Under the pieces are notes generated by a model that was not told where the DNA came from, made no database searches, and worked only from the letters and a program-made list of their open reading frames with translations. Positions 17,528-26,303 of a stretch of 64,000 bases of DNA are shown here, in pieces. Both the position numbers and the translations under genes were made by a program. Source of the stretch: Chlorobiota bacterium (GTDB taxonomy: Bacteria; Bacteroidota; Ignavibacteria; OLB7); the NCBI GenBank assembly GCA_016710285.1, contig JADJXR010000001.1, forward strand, positions 3,908,501 through 3,972,500. Reading direction: 5' to 3'. Within the stretch, counting starts at the first letter, position 1; every line of letters begins with the position of its first letter.

Positions 17528-17992
17528 TTACCGCACGCCCCACTCCCACATCCCGTAGGAAGTTTTTTTATCCAGCGGGTGGCCGTTGGTTTTCAGGGTA
17601 AGGGCGATTTGCCCGCGATGGTGCGATTCGTGGGCAATCAGATAGCCGATAAATGCGGTTGGATGCGGCTTGAACCCCTTCACATTCTTCCCCAACTCCA
17701 ACGCCGTGCGGACCATTTCGGAGATTGCGTGGGCCGAGGCTTCAAGGGCTTCGGCAAGTGCCGCCGGGTTCCCGGATGCCTCCTCTTCAAGGGTTGGCTG
17801 GCTGGCCAGCAGTTCCGGCGCGGCCACCTTCAGCCACATCAGGCGGGTTTTATGGAGATGCGCGAACTGCTCACCCACGCTTCTTCCCTTCCCACCGGCT
17901 TTGTCCGGCAGGGCTTCGGCGGGGATTGCTTCCAGCAGATAGCGGTTGATCCGGTTGTTGATCTGCCACGTTTCGATCAGTTGTTCAATCAT
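17528..17992 (-). CDS. DinB-family protein
   Basis: The start is taken as the ATG at 17992 (MIEQLIETW), giving 154 residues; the frame extends to 18079, but the extension is not family-like. DinB-like proteins are four-helix bundles that bind a divalent metal through three histidines. Here candidate ligands are the HLHKTR histidine near residue 46 and two in AHESHHRGQI near 128-136, matching the usual H...HxxxH layout. Members act as thiol-dependent transferases or have unknown roles. No biochemical function can be given from sequence. It is transcribed away from the pyrophosphatase gene. Confidence 0.8.
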   Translation of the reverse strand: MIEQLIETWQINNRINRYLLEAIPAEALPDKAGGKGRSVGEQFAHLHKTRLMWLKVAAPELLASQPTLEEEASGNPAALAEALEASAHAISEMVRTALELGKNVKGFKPHPTAFIGYLIAHESHHRGQIALTLKTNGHPLDKKTSYGMWEWGVR

Positions 17993-18268
17993 GGAAGTTG
18001 AGTATGTGATGTTGATAGATGGGTGCCGTGTTTGGCTTTTTTCTGCCATTCCAACGCAGCCGCCTGCTATTCCAATCAATAAAAATGCGGTCTTTCCTTG
18101 TTAAAACTGTTCCTCAATTGGTCTGGCGGGTGTATCTTCGCCGCTTGTCAGGCCAGCCCGTTCCGCAATGGGTGGCATTCGGGCCTGGCAAATTTCCAGA
18201 ACGTAGCACACAATTAACGGAATACGGGGCGCACCCGTATAGACCTTTCCTTATCATTAACCGCAGAA

Positions 18269-20779
18269 ATGACGATGCGATTCGTTGCTGCAAACGAACA
18301 ATCCAACCAACGCCAGGCTTCGGCAGGGCGACCGTTGTTGGCCCGCATGATCCCCTTGATCGCGCTGGCGATGACGGCATTTTCGGCAATGCCACTGCTG
18401 GCGCAAGAACACAAGCCAGGTGGCGAAGCTAACCTTCAACTCCCCGCCCTGGATGCCGTGACGTTCATGGGCGTTGATGGCCACACCCTTCTGATGGGGG
18501 GATTGCTGGTCAGCGTGCTCGGCTTGCTGTTTGGCCTTTCCATCTTCTCGCAGGTTCGGAATCTTCCGGTCCACAAGGCGATGCTAGAGGTCTCCGAGCT
18601 GATCTACGAAACCTGCAAAACCTACCTGGTAACGCAGGGGAAGTTCATCATGATCTTGTGGGTGTTTATCGGGGCAATCATTGCCGTGTATTTCGGCGCG
18701 CTGCTCCACTTCCCCATCGAGCGGGTGTTTATCATCCTGCTGTTTAGCCTTATCGGCATTGGCGGAAGCTACTCGGTGGCGTGGTTCGGCATCCGCATGA
18801 ACACGTTCGCCAACTCCCGCACGGCCTTCGCCAGCTTGGGTGGGAAACCGTTCCCAACCTACGCGATCCCGCTGAAAGCCGGAATGAGCATCGGCATGCT
18901 TCTGATCTCGGTGGAGCTTCTGCTGATGTTGGGAATCTTGCTGTTTGTCCCGGGTGAGTATGCTGGGTCCTGCTTCATCGGCTTCGCCATTGGCGAGTCG
19001 CTTGGCGCGGCGGCGTTGCGTATTGCCGGCGGTATCTTCACCAAAATTGCCGACATCGGTTCGGACTTGATGAAGATCGTCTTCAAAATCAAAGAGGACG
19101 ATGCCCGTAACCCAGGCGTGATTGCCGACTGCACCGGCGACAACGCTGGCGACTCGGTCGGCCCGTCGGCCGACGGATTTGAGACGTACGGCGTGACCGG
19201 CGTTGCCTTGATCTCCTTCATCCTGCTTGCGGTGAAGGACCCCACAATCCAGGTCCAATTGCTTGTCTGGATCTTCGTGATGCGTATCGTGATGGTGATT
19301 GCTTCGGCACTGAGCTACTTCCTGAACGAAGCCGCCGCAAAAGCCAAATACCGCAACGCCGATAAGATGAATTTCGAGAAGCCGCTCACCAACCTGGTGT
19401 GGCTTACCTCCATCGTCTCGGTGGTGCTTACCTACATCGTTTCCTACTTCGTGATCCCCGACCTGGGGGGCAACACTTCGCTCTGGTGGCAGCTTTCCAC
19501 GGTTATCACCTGCGGAACGCTTGCTGGCGCGATTATCCCGGAGTTGGTGAAAGTCTTCACCAGCACGGAGTCGCGCCACGTCCATGAGGTCGTCACCTCC
19601 AGCAAGGAAGGTGGGGCATCGTTGAACATCCTTTCCGGCTTGGTTGCTGGCAACTTCAGCAGCTACTGGTTGGGAATCGCCGTGATCTTCCTGATGGGCA
19701 TTGCCTACTGGGTAAGCATGAGCATCCCGGCAGTAAGCCCGGCCAATCCCGCCGCTGGCGGAATGATGTTGGCCCCGGCGGTGTTCGCCTTCGGTTTGGT
19801 GGCGTTCGGATTCTTGGGCATGGGCCCGGTGACGATTGCCGTGGACAGCTACGGACCCGTTACCGACAACGCCCAATCGGTGTTTGAGCTTTCGGTGATT
19901 GAAACGATGCCGAATATCAATGCCGAAATCAAGCGCGACTTCGGGTTCGATCCGAACTTCGAGAAAGCAAAGGAGTACTTGGAAGAAAACGACGGCGCGG
20001 GGAACACCTTCAAAGCAACGGCCAAGCCGGTGCTGATTGGAACCGCTGTTGTGGGGGCAACCACCATGATCTTCTCGATTATCGTGGCCCTGACCGGTGG
20101 CTTGACCACTGGGCTGGAAAACCTCTCCCTCCTCCATCCTCCCTTCTTCCTGGGCTTGATTGCCGGCGGCGCAATGATCTACTGGTTCACCGGAGCCTCG
20201 ATGCAAGCAGTTACCACCGGCGCGTATCGTGCGGTGGAGTTCATCAAGCAGAACATCCGCCTTGAAGGGGTGGAGAAGGCATCGGTTGAGGATTCCAAGA
20301 AAGTGGTGGAAATCTGCACGCAGTACGCACAGAAAGGGATGTTCAACATCTTCCTGGGCGTGTTCTTCGGCACGTTGGCGTTTGCGTTCTTCGAGCCATA
20401 CTTCTTTATCGGCTACTTGGTTTCCACGGCGTTGTTCGGCCTGTTCCAAGCCATTTTCATGGCGAACGCCGGCGGCGCATGGGACAACGCCAAGAAGGTG
20501 GTGGAAACCGAGCTGAAAGCCAAAGGAACGCCACTGCACGACGCAACCGTTGTTGGCGACACCGTTGGCGATCCGTTCAAGGATACTTCGTCGGTGGCGT
20601 TGAACCCGGTTATCAAGTTCGCGACGCTGTTCGGATTGTTGGCGGTGGAGCTTGCCGTAAGCATGTCGGCCAACAGCGCAAACACGGTGAAATATCTGGC
20701 GGCGGTCTTCTTCGTCATCAGCGCGTTCTTCGTTTGGAAGAGCTTCTACGGAATGCGGATCCAAACGCAAAACACCTAA
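18269..20779 (+). CDS. hppA: Membrane-bound ion-translocating pyrophosphatase
   Basis: This integral membrane enzyme couples pyrophosphate hydrolysis to export of H+ or Na+. The 836-residue chain has about 16 hydrophobic helices, and its first segment (IPLIALAMTAFSAMPLLAQ) resembles a signal peptide. The catalytic loop reads EDDARNPGVIADCTGDNAGD, matching the family, followed by SVGPSADGFETYG rather than the common MGADLFESY. The motif that binds substrate in classic enzymes, DxxxDxxxKxE, appears here as DIGSDLMKIVF, so the usual Lys and Glu are absent. GNTFKA near residue 588 carries Lys at the position that distinguishes potassium-independent from potassium-dependent (Ala) forms. The ion cannot be settled. 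An alternative start is the ATG at 18347. It is flanked by a good terminator. Confidence 0.93.
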   Translation: MTMRFVAANEQSNQRQASAGRPLLARMIPLIALAMTAFSAMPLLAQEHKPGGEANLQLPALDAVTFMGVDGHTLLMGGLLVSVLGLLFGLSIFSQVRNLPVHKAMLEVSELIYETCKTYLVTQGKFIMILWVFIGAIIAVYFGALLHFPIERVFIILLFSLIGIGGSYSVAWFGIRMNTFANSRTAFASLGGKPFPTYAIPLKAGMSIGMLLISVELLLMLGILLFVPGEYAGSCFIGFAIGESLGAAALRIAGGIFTKIADIGSDLMKIVFKIKEDDARNPGVIADCTGDNAGDSVGPSADGFETYGVTGVALISFILLAVKDPTIQVQLLVWIFVMRIVMVIASALSYFLNEAAAKAKYRNADKMNFEKPLTNLVWLTSIVSVVLTYIVSYFVIPDLGGNTSLWWQLSTVITCGTLAGAIIPELVKVFTSTESRHVHEVVTSSKEGGASLNILSGLVAGNFSSYWLGIAVIFLMGIAYWVSMSIPAVSPANPAAGGMMLAPAVFAFGLVAFGFLGMGPVTIAVDSYGPVTDNAQSVFELSVIETMPNINAEIKRDFGFDPNFEKAKEYLEENDGAGNTFKATAKPVLIGTAVVGATTMIFSIIVALTGGLTTGLENLSLLHPPFFLGLIAGGAMIYWFTGASMQAVTTGAYRAVEFIKQNIRLEGVEKASVEDSKKVVEICTQYAQKGMFNIFLGVFFGTLAFAFFEPYFFIGYLVSTALFGLFQAIFMANAGGAWDNAKKVVETELKAKGTPLHDATVVGDTVGDPFKDTSSVALNPVIKFATLFGLLAVELAVSMSANSANTVKYLAAVFFVISAFFVWKSFYGMRIQTQNT

Positions 20780-20810
20780 CCGGCGCACATACGCGCCACT
20801 GCAACTTCGC

Positions 20811-20848
20811 AAAGCCGCCTCAGCCAATCTGGTTGAGGCGGCTTTTTC
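20811..20848 (+). terminator. Rho-independent terminator after hppA
   Basis: AAGCCGCCTCA pairs with TGAGGCGGCTT across a ten-base loop and is followed by TTT. It is 32 bases after the stop. Confidence 0.9.
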
Positions 20849-20887
20849 GTAGTGTGGCATATGTAACACCGACAGGAGGGAAAAACA

Positions 20888-21421
20888 ATGTTCAGCCAGC
20901 AATTACCAACCATGCGTAGTATTGTGGGGACAATGTTCCTGTTACTCTCATGCAACCAACAACCGATGGTGGACACCATGAACAACGCTCAAACCAGCAC
21001 ACAACAGAACATTGACCACAACAAAGAACTTGCCCGCAGGTGGATTCTGGAAGGATGGAACAAAAATCGGAACAAGGAGATTGTTGCCGACATTTTTGCA
21101 AGCGACTGGACCGATGGGAACCCGACATTTGCCGATCAGCCCACGGGGATTGAGGGAGCCATGTATTACGTCAACGCCTACCGACATGTATTCCCCGATA
21201 TTCAATTCACCATCACCCATATTATCGCCCAAGAAGACTACGTCTGCTTCCGTTTCCTTGCCGAAGCAACTCACAAAGGAGAGTTGATGGGAATACCCGC
21301 AACGAACAAGCGCGTAAAAATTTCAGGGATCGTAATTCACCGCATTGAACATGGAAAGTTTGCCGAATCATGGAACGAGATTGACCTGCTTGGAGTGAAA
21401 GAGCAATTATTGGCAGAGTGA
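20888..21421 (+). CDS. SnoaL-like (ester cyclase fold) lipoprotein
   Basis: The 177-residue product has an NTF2/SnoaL-like fold: NKELARRWILEGWNK, a DNPT-like stretch (DGNPTFADQPTG), FPDIQFTITHIIAQEDYVCFRF, GELMGIPATNKRVKISGI and RIEHGKFAESWNEID follow the usual order of these small cyclase or isomerase relatives. A strong AGGAGGG ribosome-binding site at 20874-20880 supports the ATG at 20888. The N-terminal region carries a hydrophobic run ending LLLSC, so it may be a lipoprotein. Such proteins have very varied substrates, so none is proposed. Base composition is lower in GC than in the neighbouring hppA. Confidence 0.75.
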   Translation: MFSQQLPTMRSIVGTMFLLLSCNQQPMVDTMNNAQTSTQQNIDHNKELARRWILEGWNKNRNKEIVADIFASDWTDGNPTFADQPTGIEGAMYYVNAYRHVFPDIQFTITHIIAQEDYVCFRFLAEATHKGELMGIPATNKRVKISGIVIHRIEHGKFAESWNEIDLLGVKEQLLAE

Positions 21422-21593
21422 GCTTGGGTAGAAAGCATTTTGGCAGCGCAGGGAAATAGTACTTTGTTCTATTCTTGAACAGAACTAACTTGTCACCGTT
21501 TCTTGAAGACCTCCTCTGCTGCAGACCACGTTCCATCACTATAGAGGCAGCTCCGCTACATAGCCTATGCTCCTTCAATCCTAGTTAATCGTT

Positions 21594-22856
21594 ATGGCAC
21601 ACCATTTCAGCTATATCGGCATCGCATTACTCTACCTCTTCCTTCTCACAGGTTGTGGAAGCGACCCCGCATCGCCAAGTGACAAACCACCAGCTTCCTC
21701 GCGAACCTTTGATGTTGTTTGGCAGGATAATGTTGTGTATTTCGATAGCACAATGCTTGGGAATATCCTATCTCTTGACACAGCCCAGTATCTGTACCAC
21801 TTTCAAAAGACATCCCCCCTGGCTGCTTCGCTTCAGCAGGGCGACATTATTGTAGTTCACGGACAAACTATTCGGCGAGTTGTGAAGGTTACTACTTCTG
21901 GAAACGAAGTTATCGTTGAGACAGAAGAGGCTTATTTAACGGATGCGATTAAAAGTGGGAAAATAGGTTGGTCTTATACCCCAGTATTTGATAGCGCAAT
22001 CACGCCATTATTAATTGTGGATGGTATCGAGCATCCGATGGCCAAGTCTACATATCCAAACGGTGGGTTTACGCACAAGTTTGAATTAGGAAGCTACAGT
22101 TATGAAATAACCATGAGCTTTATAGAAGACAAAGCTGATGTTTCTTGTAAAATACATGAGAAATCGGGGATAGGCGTTGGAACCACTTTTAATATAAAAG
22201 GCACGATTGAGCAGCTGACATCGCAAAGTGAAATGACATTCGCAAATGGAACCATTAACAATATAGATTACAAGAACAAGAATGTGGCAGGAAAATTAAC
22301 TGTTGGTATGGAAGTCAAAAAAAGTTCAGATTTAGGAGTTAAAGTTCCTGTTACCCTCCTAAAATTTCCTTTTTTAATCGGCCCAATTCCAGCTTCGTTA
22401 AATGTGCGATTAGAGTGGGCTGTAACTTCACAAATCCCATTAGGTGGCCATGCAAATGTTTCTTCAACATTTACTTTTGATAGTGAAACCGGATTCAGTT
22501 ATGATGGATCCCAACTTCATGCGGAAGGAATAGCAGGGCAATGGTCCGCCACTACTGATACTGTGAGTTCAGGAGCAGTAGGCGCATTATCAGCCGAATT
22601 CTCTGCTGGTTTTCCACAAATCGAAGTTGATATCCTTTCGAAATCTTTTGTCTCTTATGCCCGCCCCACATTCCTTATCCGTGGTGATTACTCCATTAGT
22701 GGCTTGAATGGTGCTTCATGCCAACGGGCAAAAGCCGTTTTTGCTGGCATCGTAGGGGTAAAGCTGAGTGCGTTGGGTCTCGTAAGCCTTACTGAGAAAC
22801 AACTACAACTCTGGATTGCTGAAAAAGAATTACTAAAACAAGGTCAGTGTAACTAG
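21594..22856 (+). CDS. Lipoprotein of unknown function, low GC
   Basis: The 420 residues begin with a lipoprotein signal whose lipobox is LTGC at about residues 18-21. The mature part is rich in Ser, Thr, Val and Ile in alternating patterns that suggest beta structure. No known motif or enzyme signature was found. AT content is clearly higher than in the housekeeping genes nearby (many AAA, GAA, TTA and ATA codons), which points to a foreign origin or relaxed selection. The upstream 172 bases show no gene. It could be an outer-membrane-anchored binding protein, but this is only a guess. Confidence 0.7.
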   Translation: MAHHFSYIGIALLYLFLLTGCGSDPASPSDKPPASSRTFDVVWQDNVVYFDSTMLGNILSLDTAQYLYHFQKTSPLAASLQQGDIIVVHGQTIRRVVKVTTSGNEVIVETEEAYLTDAIKSGKIGWSYTPVFDSAITPLLIVDGIEHPMAKSTYPNGGFTHKFELGSYSYEITMSFIEDKADVSCKIHEKSGIGVGTTFNIKGTIEQLTSQSEMTFANGTINNIDYKNKNVAGKLTVGMEVKKSSDLGVKVPVTLLKFPFLIGPIPASLNVRLEWAVTSQIPLGGHANVSSTFTFDSETGFSYDGSQLHAEGIAGQWSATTDTVSSGAVGALSAEFSAGFPQIEVDILSKSFVSYARPTFLIRGDYSISGLNGASCQRAKAVFAGIVGVKLSALGLVSLTEKQLQLWIAEKELLKQGQCN

Positions 22857-23227
22857 TGCTCATTTCAAAATGCCGACAATCACCACAGCCTGCCCAACCC
22901 CGTAACCTCCCCGATTGAATCGGGCTTCCTCGCGCCCTTTGCGTTCGCCCGGTGTGCCCTTGCGTGAATTTCTTTCTGGCATAATTATTGAGGAAACTCC
23001 ACAGTTGAAAACTGGAGAAATTTTCCAATGCAGCTTCATTTCCTTCATCACTGTTGCTACCTTGTTTGCGCACTGCTATCATTGCATTGCGCCACCATCA
23101 TTAATGGCCGCACCGACCAAATAACGGAACCGAACGGTTTGCGGTGGGCGAAGGTTCAACAGCCGCGTTGCGAGTCGGCACGCTCCGCTGTGGAATTGGA
23201 GCCACATTTTAGGGCGAACCGTCAAAC
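22857..23227. other. Intergenic stretch with no convincing gene
   Basis: This is part of a 480-base gap. It contains short frames only (up to about 73 codons) with no family resemblance. A small CCGATTGAATCGG palindrome lies near 22911. Nothing else was seen before the terminator. Confidence 0.5.
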
Positions 23228-23270
23228 AAAAACGCCACCACTAAACTGATTGTTCAACGGTGGCGTTTTC
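23228..23270 (-). terminator. Bidirectional terminator after the GH2-like gene
   Basis: AAAACGCCACC pairs with GGTGGCGTTTT around a 19-base loop. On the minus strand it is followed by TGTTTG after a T-rich arm, 67 bases past the gene that ends at 23337. The plus-strand side is also usable. Confidence 0.8.
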
Positions 23271-23336
23271 CCATTGCTTGGCTTATCTACTGCCTGGCTT
23301 CAACGCCAACATTGTAGGTAGATGCCAGCGCCGCTT

Positions 23337-25964
23337 TTATCCCCCGCTGTACAACCCGCTTATCCCTTCTTGCAAATAGCTCAGCGTTGCCCCAGCTTCG
23401 CCACTGCTTACCACCAGCACCAGCAGCAGCAGCGCGATTCCCCCAATCGCGTATCCATACACCTTCAGCGGGCGAACGTCGTAAACCACCGCCGCGCCGC
23501 GCAGCACGCGGTACAGCATCCACACCAGCACGCCAACCATCACGGTGAAAGCGATGATCCCCGCGCCGGGAGCCTCCAACAACCGATAGAGCACCATTGC
23601 CACCGGAATCAGCAGCAGCACCGGAAGCGCGCCCCAAATGGCGATGATGTAGGCATCGCTGAAGAAGATGCGGTTCCGGACAAACGCCGCGCACACCCGA
23701 ATCAGCACCGCAACCAGCAGCAGAAGCAGGAAGAAAAAGAGGGTGAAGGAGACGATGGCAACCACCGGGCGCCAGATAATCCAATTCAGGAATTCCTTCA
23801 GCGAATCGCTGGTGATGATTGCCGTCAGCACAACGTCGAAGCCTTCATCCATCCGGTAGTAGTAGCAAAGCGAGCTTGCAATCACCGCAAAGGTGACGGC
23901 GATCACCAGGCCCAACACCGTTGTTTGGAAGCTGCTAAGAATCCGCTGGTCGCGGATGTCGGCAAAGAAGTTGTACGGGCGAAGCAATGCGCGGAAGACG
24001 TTCTCCCGGAACCGGCGCGAGCTGTTGATAAGCAGCAAAAACAGAATTGCGCAAATGAACCCCGCCACAATGAAAGGGATTGTTGACGGAGCCACATACT
24101 CCCCAATCGGAACGTCGGGCGTTTTTTGGTCCGTGTACAACGCCGTCAGCATCAGCGCCCCTTGCCGCAGATCGCGGTCCAGCCCGTACAGGCCGCAGGT
24201 TGCCAGATATTGCTCATCGTTGTTTGGGGTCAGCAGTGGGCGGTCGGTGCGGTAATCGTTGTAGGCCCAGTAGATGCCCCCCCCCAGCCCCGATTGCCCA
24301 ATCAACCCGTAGATGTCGCTGATATATTTTGCCTGCGCTTCAATGGAGATCGGGTCGCTGTAGCCGCCGTGGTTTCCAAGCTGGACGAACTTCCCGTAGG
24401 CCAGCAGCAGAAGCGGGCGTTCCTTATTCAGCTCCCCCAGCACCAATTTCACTTTCTGGGTCAGCTGCGAAATCTCAACATCGAACGCGTTGATCCCTGG
24501 AAGATCGCACAGCTTCCGAAGCTCTGCGGTTGCCCACCCCGATGCCGAAAAACTGAGCAACCGATGGTCCAGCGAATCCACCACTTTGCGGAGGTCGCGA
24601 ACCAAGCCAATGGCCCCTTCGTCTCCGTCGGGGATTGTGGCGTTCAATCCCCAAGCCACCACGCAGTTGTACTTCCCCCCTTGCTCAATGGCAAACCGCA
24701 TCCGATCCACCACGCGCTTGCGGTAGCTTTCGTTGCTGAACAGCGACGACGGCGGCGTTCCGCTTGGGGCGTCAATCATCGCCATAATGCCGAACTCATC
24801 ACACAACGCCAGCAAGTACGGGTGGGGAACTCCATCGGGGAACCGAACCAAGTTCACCCCCATATCCTTGATGGACTGCATGTCGCGCCGCATCTGCTCG
24901 TAGCTCAGCGAGGCTCCATTCCCCTTCACATCTTCCAAGTAGCCGATTCCTTTTACTGGAATCGGCTGGCCGTTCAGAAGCAGCTGCGCTCCCCGGCTTT
25001 CAATTGTTCTGAACCCAACCTTTAGGTTTTGCTCATCCACCACCACCCCTTTGTAGCGGATCTGCACCACGGCATCGTACAGGTTTGGCGCGCCCGGGGC
25101 CCAAAGCGCGGGGTTGTTGACGGTGATGGGAAGATCAACCACTGCGGTCCGCTTTGTTTCCAGCGTGAACGCCTGCGCGCCGCGGCCCACTTCGGTTGGC
25201 GGAATCGTGTCGTTGCCGGAAGGGCTGCGAAGCACCACCCCTAACTCAAACTCCGCTTTGTCATCGGGAAGGGTGATGGTGGTGGGAAGGCTGTCGGAGG
25301 TGCTGGTAAGGTTCATCCCACGGATTGTTCCGCTAACCACCCGCACGCGGAACTTGGCCACGCCATTGCCGCCGCTAAGCGTGGTGTGGAAACGGGCATC
25401 GTCAACCCACACACGCGGGACCCCCACCAGCACCACATCGCGGAAAATCCCGCCGTAGGTGCGGCTTCCCAAAAAGAGCTTCCGCCCGGGAACCGTGCTG
25501 GTGTAGCCAAGCTCGTTGCTGACATCTATCTGGATGGTGTTGTTCGCAGCCAGCTTCACCTCATCGGGAACCATGATCGAGAAGGGCATCCCGGTCTCAT
25601 GCTGCGCCACAAACTGGCCGTTGATGGTGATGGTCGCCTGGTACTGGACCCCCAAACAGACCAACTTCCAGCGGTAGTTTTTCAGCATCTGCGCCGGAAT
25701 CTGGAAGGTGCGTTTGAAGGAGACCTCCCCGGGATAGAGATAGCTGCTGGGGATGGTGACGTTCCCCCACTCATCCCCCCCGTCCTCGCTGAACTGCCAA
25801 GCCCCGTTCAGCGGGACCAGCGTGCGGGTTGGGGAGCCAAGCAATGCCTGAAGAAGCGAGTTGTCGGGATTTGCCGGGGCAGCAAGGAACCCCTCCGGCA
25901 GTTGCGCCGAAGCGATGCCCGCAGCCATGCACAGGCCAAGAATTGCAAGAAGAATCGTTCTCAC
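23337..25964 (-). CDS. GH2-like protein with multi-helix membrane domain, probable pseudoenzyme
   Basis: From the GTG at 25964 the product has 875 residues and starts with a signal peptide (VRTILLAILG, cleavage after SAQ). A GH2 layout follows: a jelly-roll sugar-binding part with LNGAWQFSEDGG and SFKRTFQIP, an Ig-like part, and a TIM-barrel part with GIGYLEDVKGNG and DMQSIKDMGVNLVRFPDGVP. The GH2 acid/base glutamate normally ends WSxGNE; here the segment is WGLNATIP, so Thr replaces Glu. The nucleophile normally reads TEYG; here it is LAYG, so Ala replaces Glu. The last 250 residues carry about six to seven membrane helices. The combination suggests a membrane-anchored carbohydrate-binding or sensing protein without hydrolase activity. 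The frame is open to 26201, but a promoter-like element at 26044 lies inside that extension, so the later start is preferred. Confidence 0.75.
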   Translation of the reverse strand: MRTILLAILGLCMAAGIASAQLPEGFLAAPANPDNSLLQALLGSPTRTLVPLNGAWQFSEDGGDEWGNVTIPSSYLYPGEVSFKRTFQIPAQMLKNYRWKLVCLGVQYQATITINGQFVAQHETGMPFSIMVPDEVKLAANNTIQIDVSNELGYTSTVPGRKLFLGSRTYGGIFRDVVLVGVPRVWVDDARFHTTLSGGNGVAKFRVRVVSGTIRGMNLTSTSDSLPTTITLPDDKAEFELGVVLRSPSGNDTIPPTEVGRGAQAFTLETKRTAVVDLPITVNNPALWAPGAPNLYDAVVQIRYKGVVVDEQNLKVGFRTIESRGAQLLLNGQPIPVKGIGYLEDVKGNGASLSYEQMRRDMQSIKDMGVNLVRFPDGVPHPYLLALCDEFGIMAMIDAPSGTPPSSLFSNESYRKRVVDRMRFAIEQGGKYNCVVAWGLNATIPDGDEGAIGLVRDLRKVVDSLDHRLLSFSASGWATAELRKLCDLPGINAFDVEISQLTQKVKLVLGELNKERPLLLLAYGKFVQLGNHGGYSDPISIEAQAKYISDIYGLIGQSGLGGGIYWAYNDYRTDRPLLTPNNDEQYLATCGLYGLDRDLRQGALMLTALYTDQKTPDVPIGEYVAPSTIPFIVAGFICAILFLLLINSSRRFRENVFRALLRPYNFFADIRDQRILSSFQTTVLGLVIAVTFAVIASSLCYYYRMDEGFDVVLTAIITSDSLKEFLNWIIWRPVVAIVSFTLFFFLLLLLVAVLIRVCAAFVRNRIFFSDAYIIAIWGALPVLLLIPVAMVLYRLLEAPGAGIIAFTVMVGVLVWMLYRVLRGAAVVYDVRPLKVYGYAIGGIALLLLVLVVSSGEAGATLSYLQEGISGLYSGG

Positions 25965-26043
25965 GAAGCGTAATCGAGTTAGGTAGATAGGCCGATCGTT
26001 AGTCGTGTTGGGGCGGAAACGCAGCGCGCTTCCGGCAAGGGCG

Positions 26044-26051
26044 CAAAGATA
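26044..26051 (-). promoter_or_regulatory. Bacteroidota-type -7 element upstream of the GH2-like gene
   Basis: The minus strand reads TATCTTTG, an exact match to TAnnTTTG. A TTTTTGAC stretch lies just upstream as a possible -33 region, though its spacing is short. The GH2-like gene starts about 80 bases downstream, which supports the GTG at 25964. Confidence 0.45.
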
Positions 26052-26303
26052 CAGGGTAAAGTCAAAAAGGGGAAAGATAAAGGGGGAAGAAGTGTAAAGG
26101 GGTGGAGAAAAAATGGACTCAAAAGCGGGCAAGTTCACTGGCAGCAAACGGGGCAACGGAGGGCGGGCACTTGGCAGAAAAGCCCGCACACTCCGAAGCA
26201 TCTTGGCGCGAAACCATGCGGTAAGTTAGGCCGAAGCAGCAAGCAAACGCACACACGCACCAGGGGACCACCGGGCAACCAAACGCCCACATGAAGTAAA
26301 GCC

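Noticed and set aside
18584..20902. Open frame of 772 codons antisense to hppA
   Set aside because: It is full of His, Gln and Arg as expected for an antisense shadow of a membrane-protein gene, and has no recognisable domain.
25965..26201. Longer start for the GH2-like gene
   Set aside because: The extra residues are Pro/Ser/Phe-rich and lie upstream of a TATCTTTG element; the signal peptide begins at the GTG at 25964.
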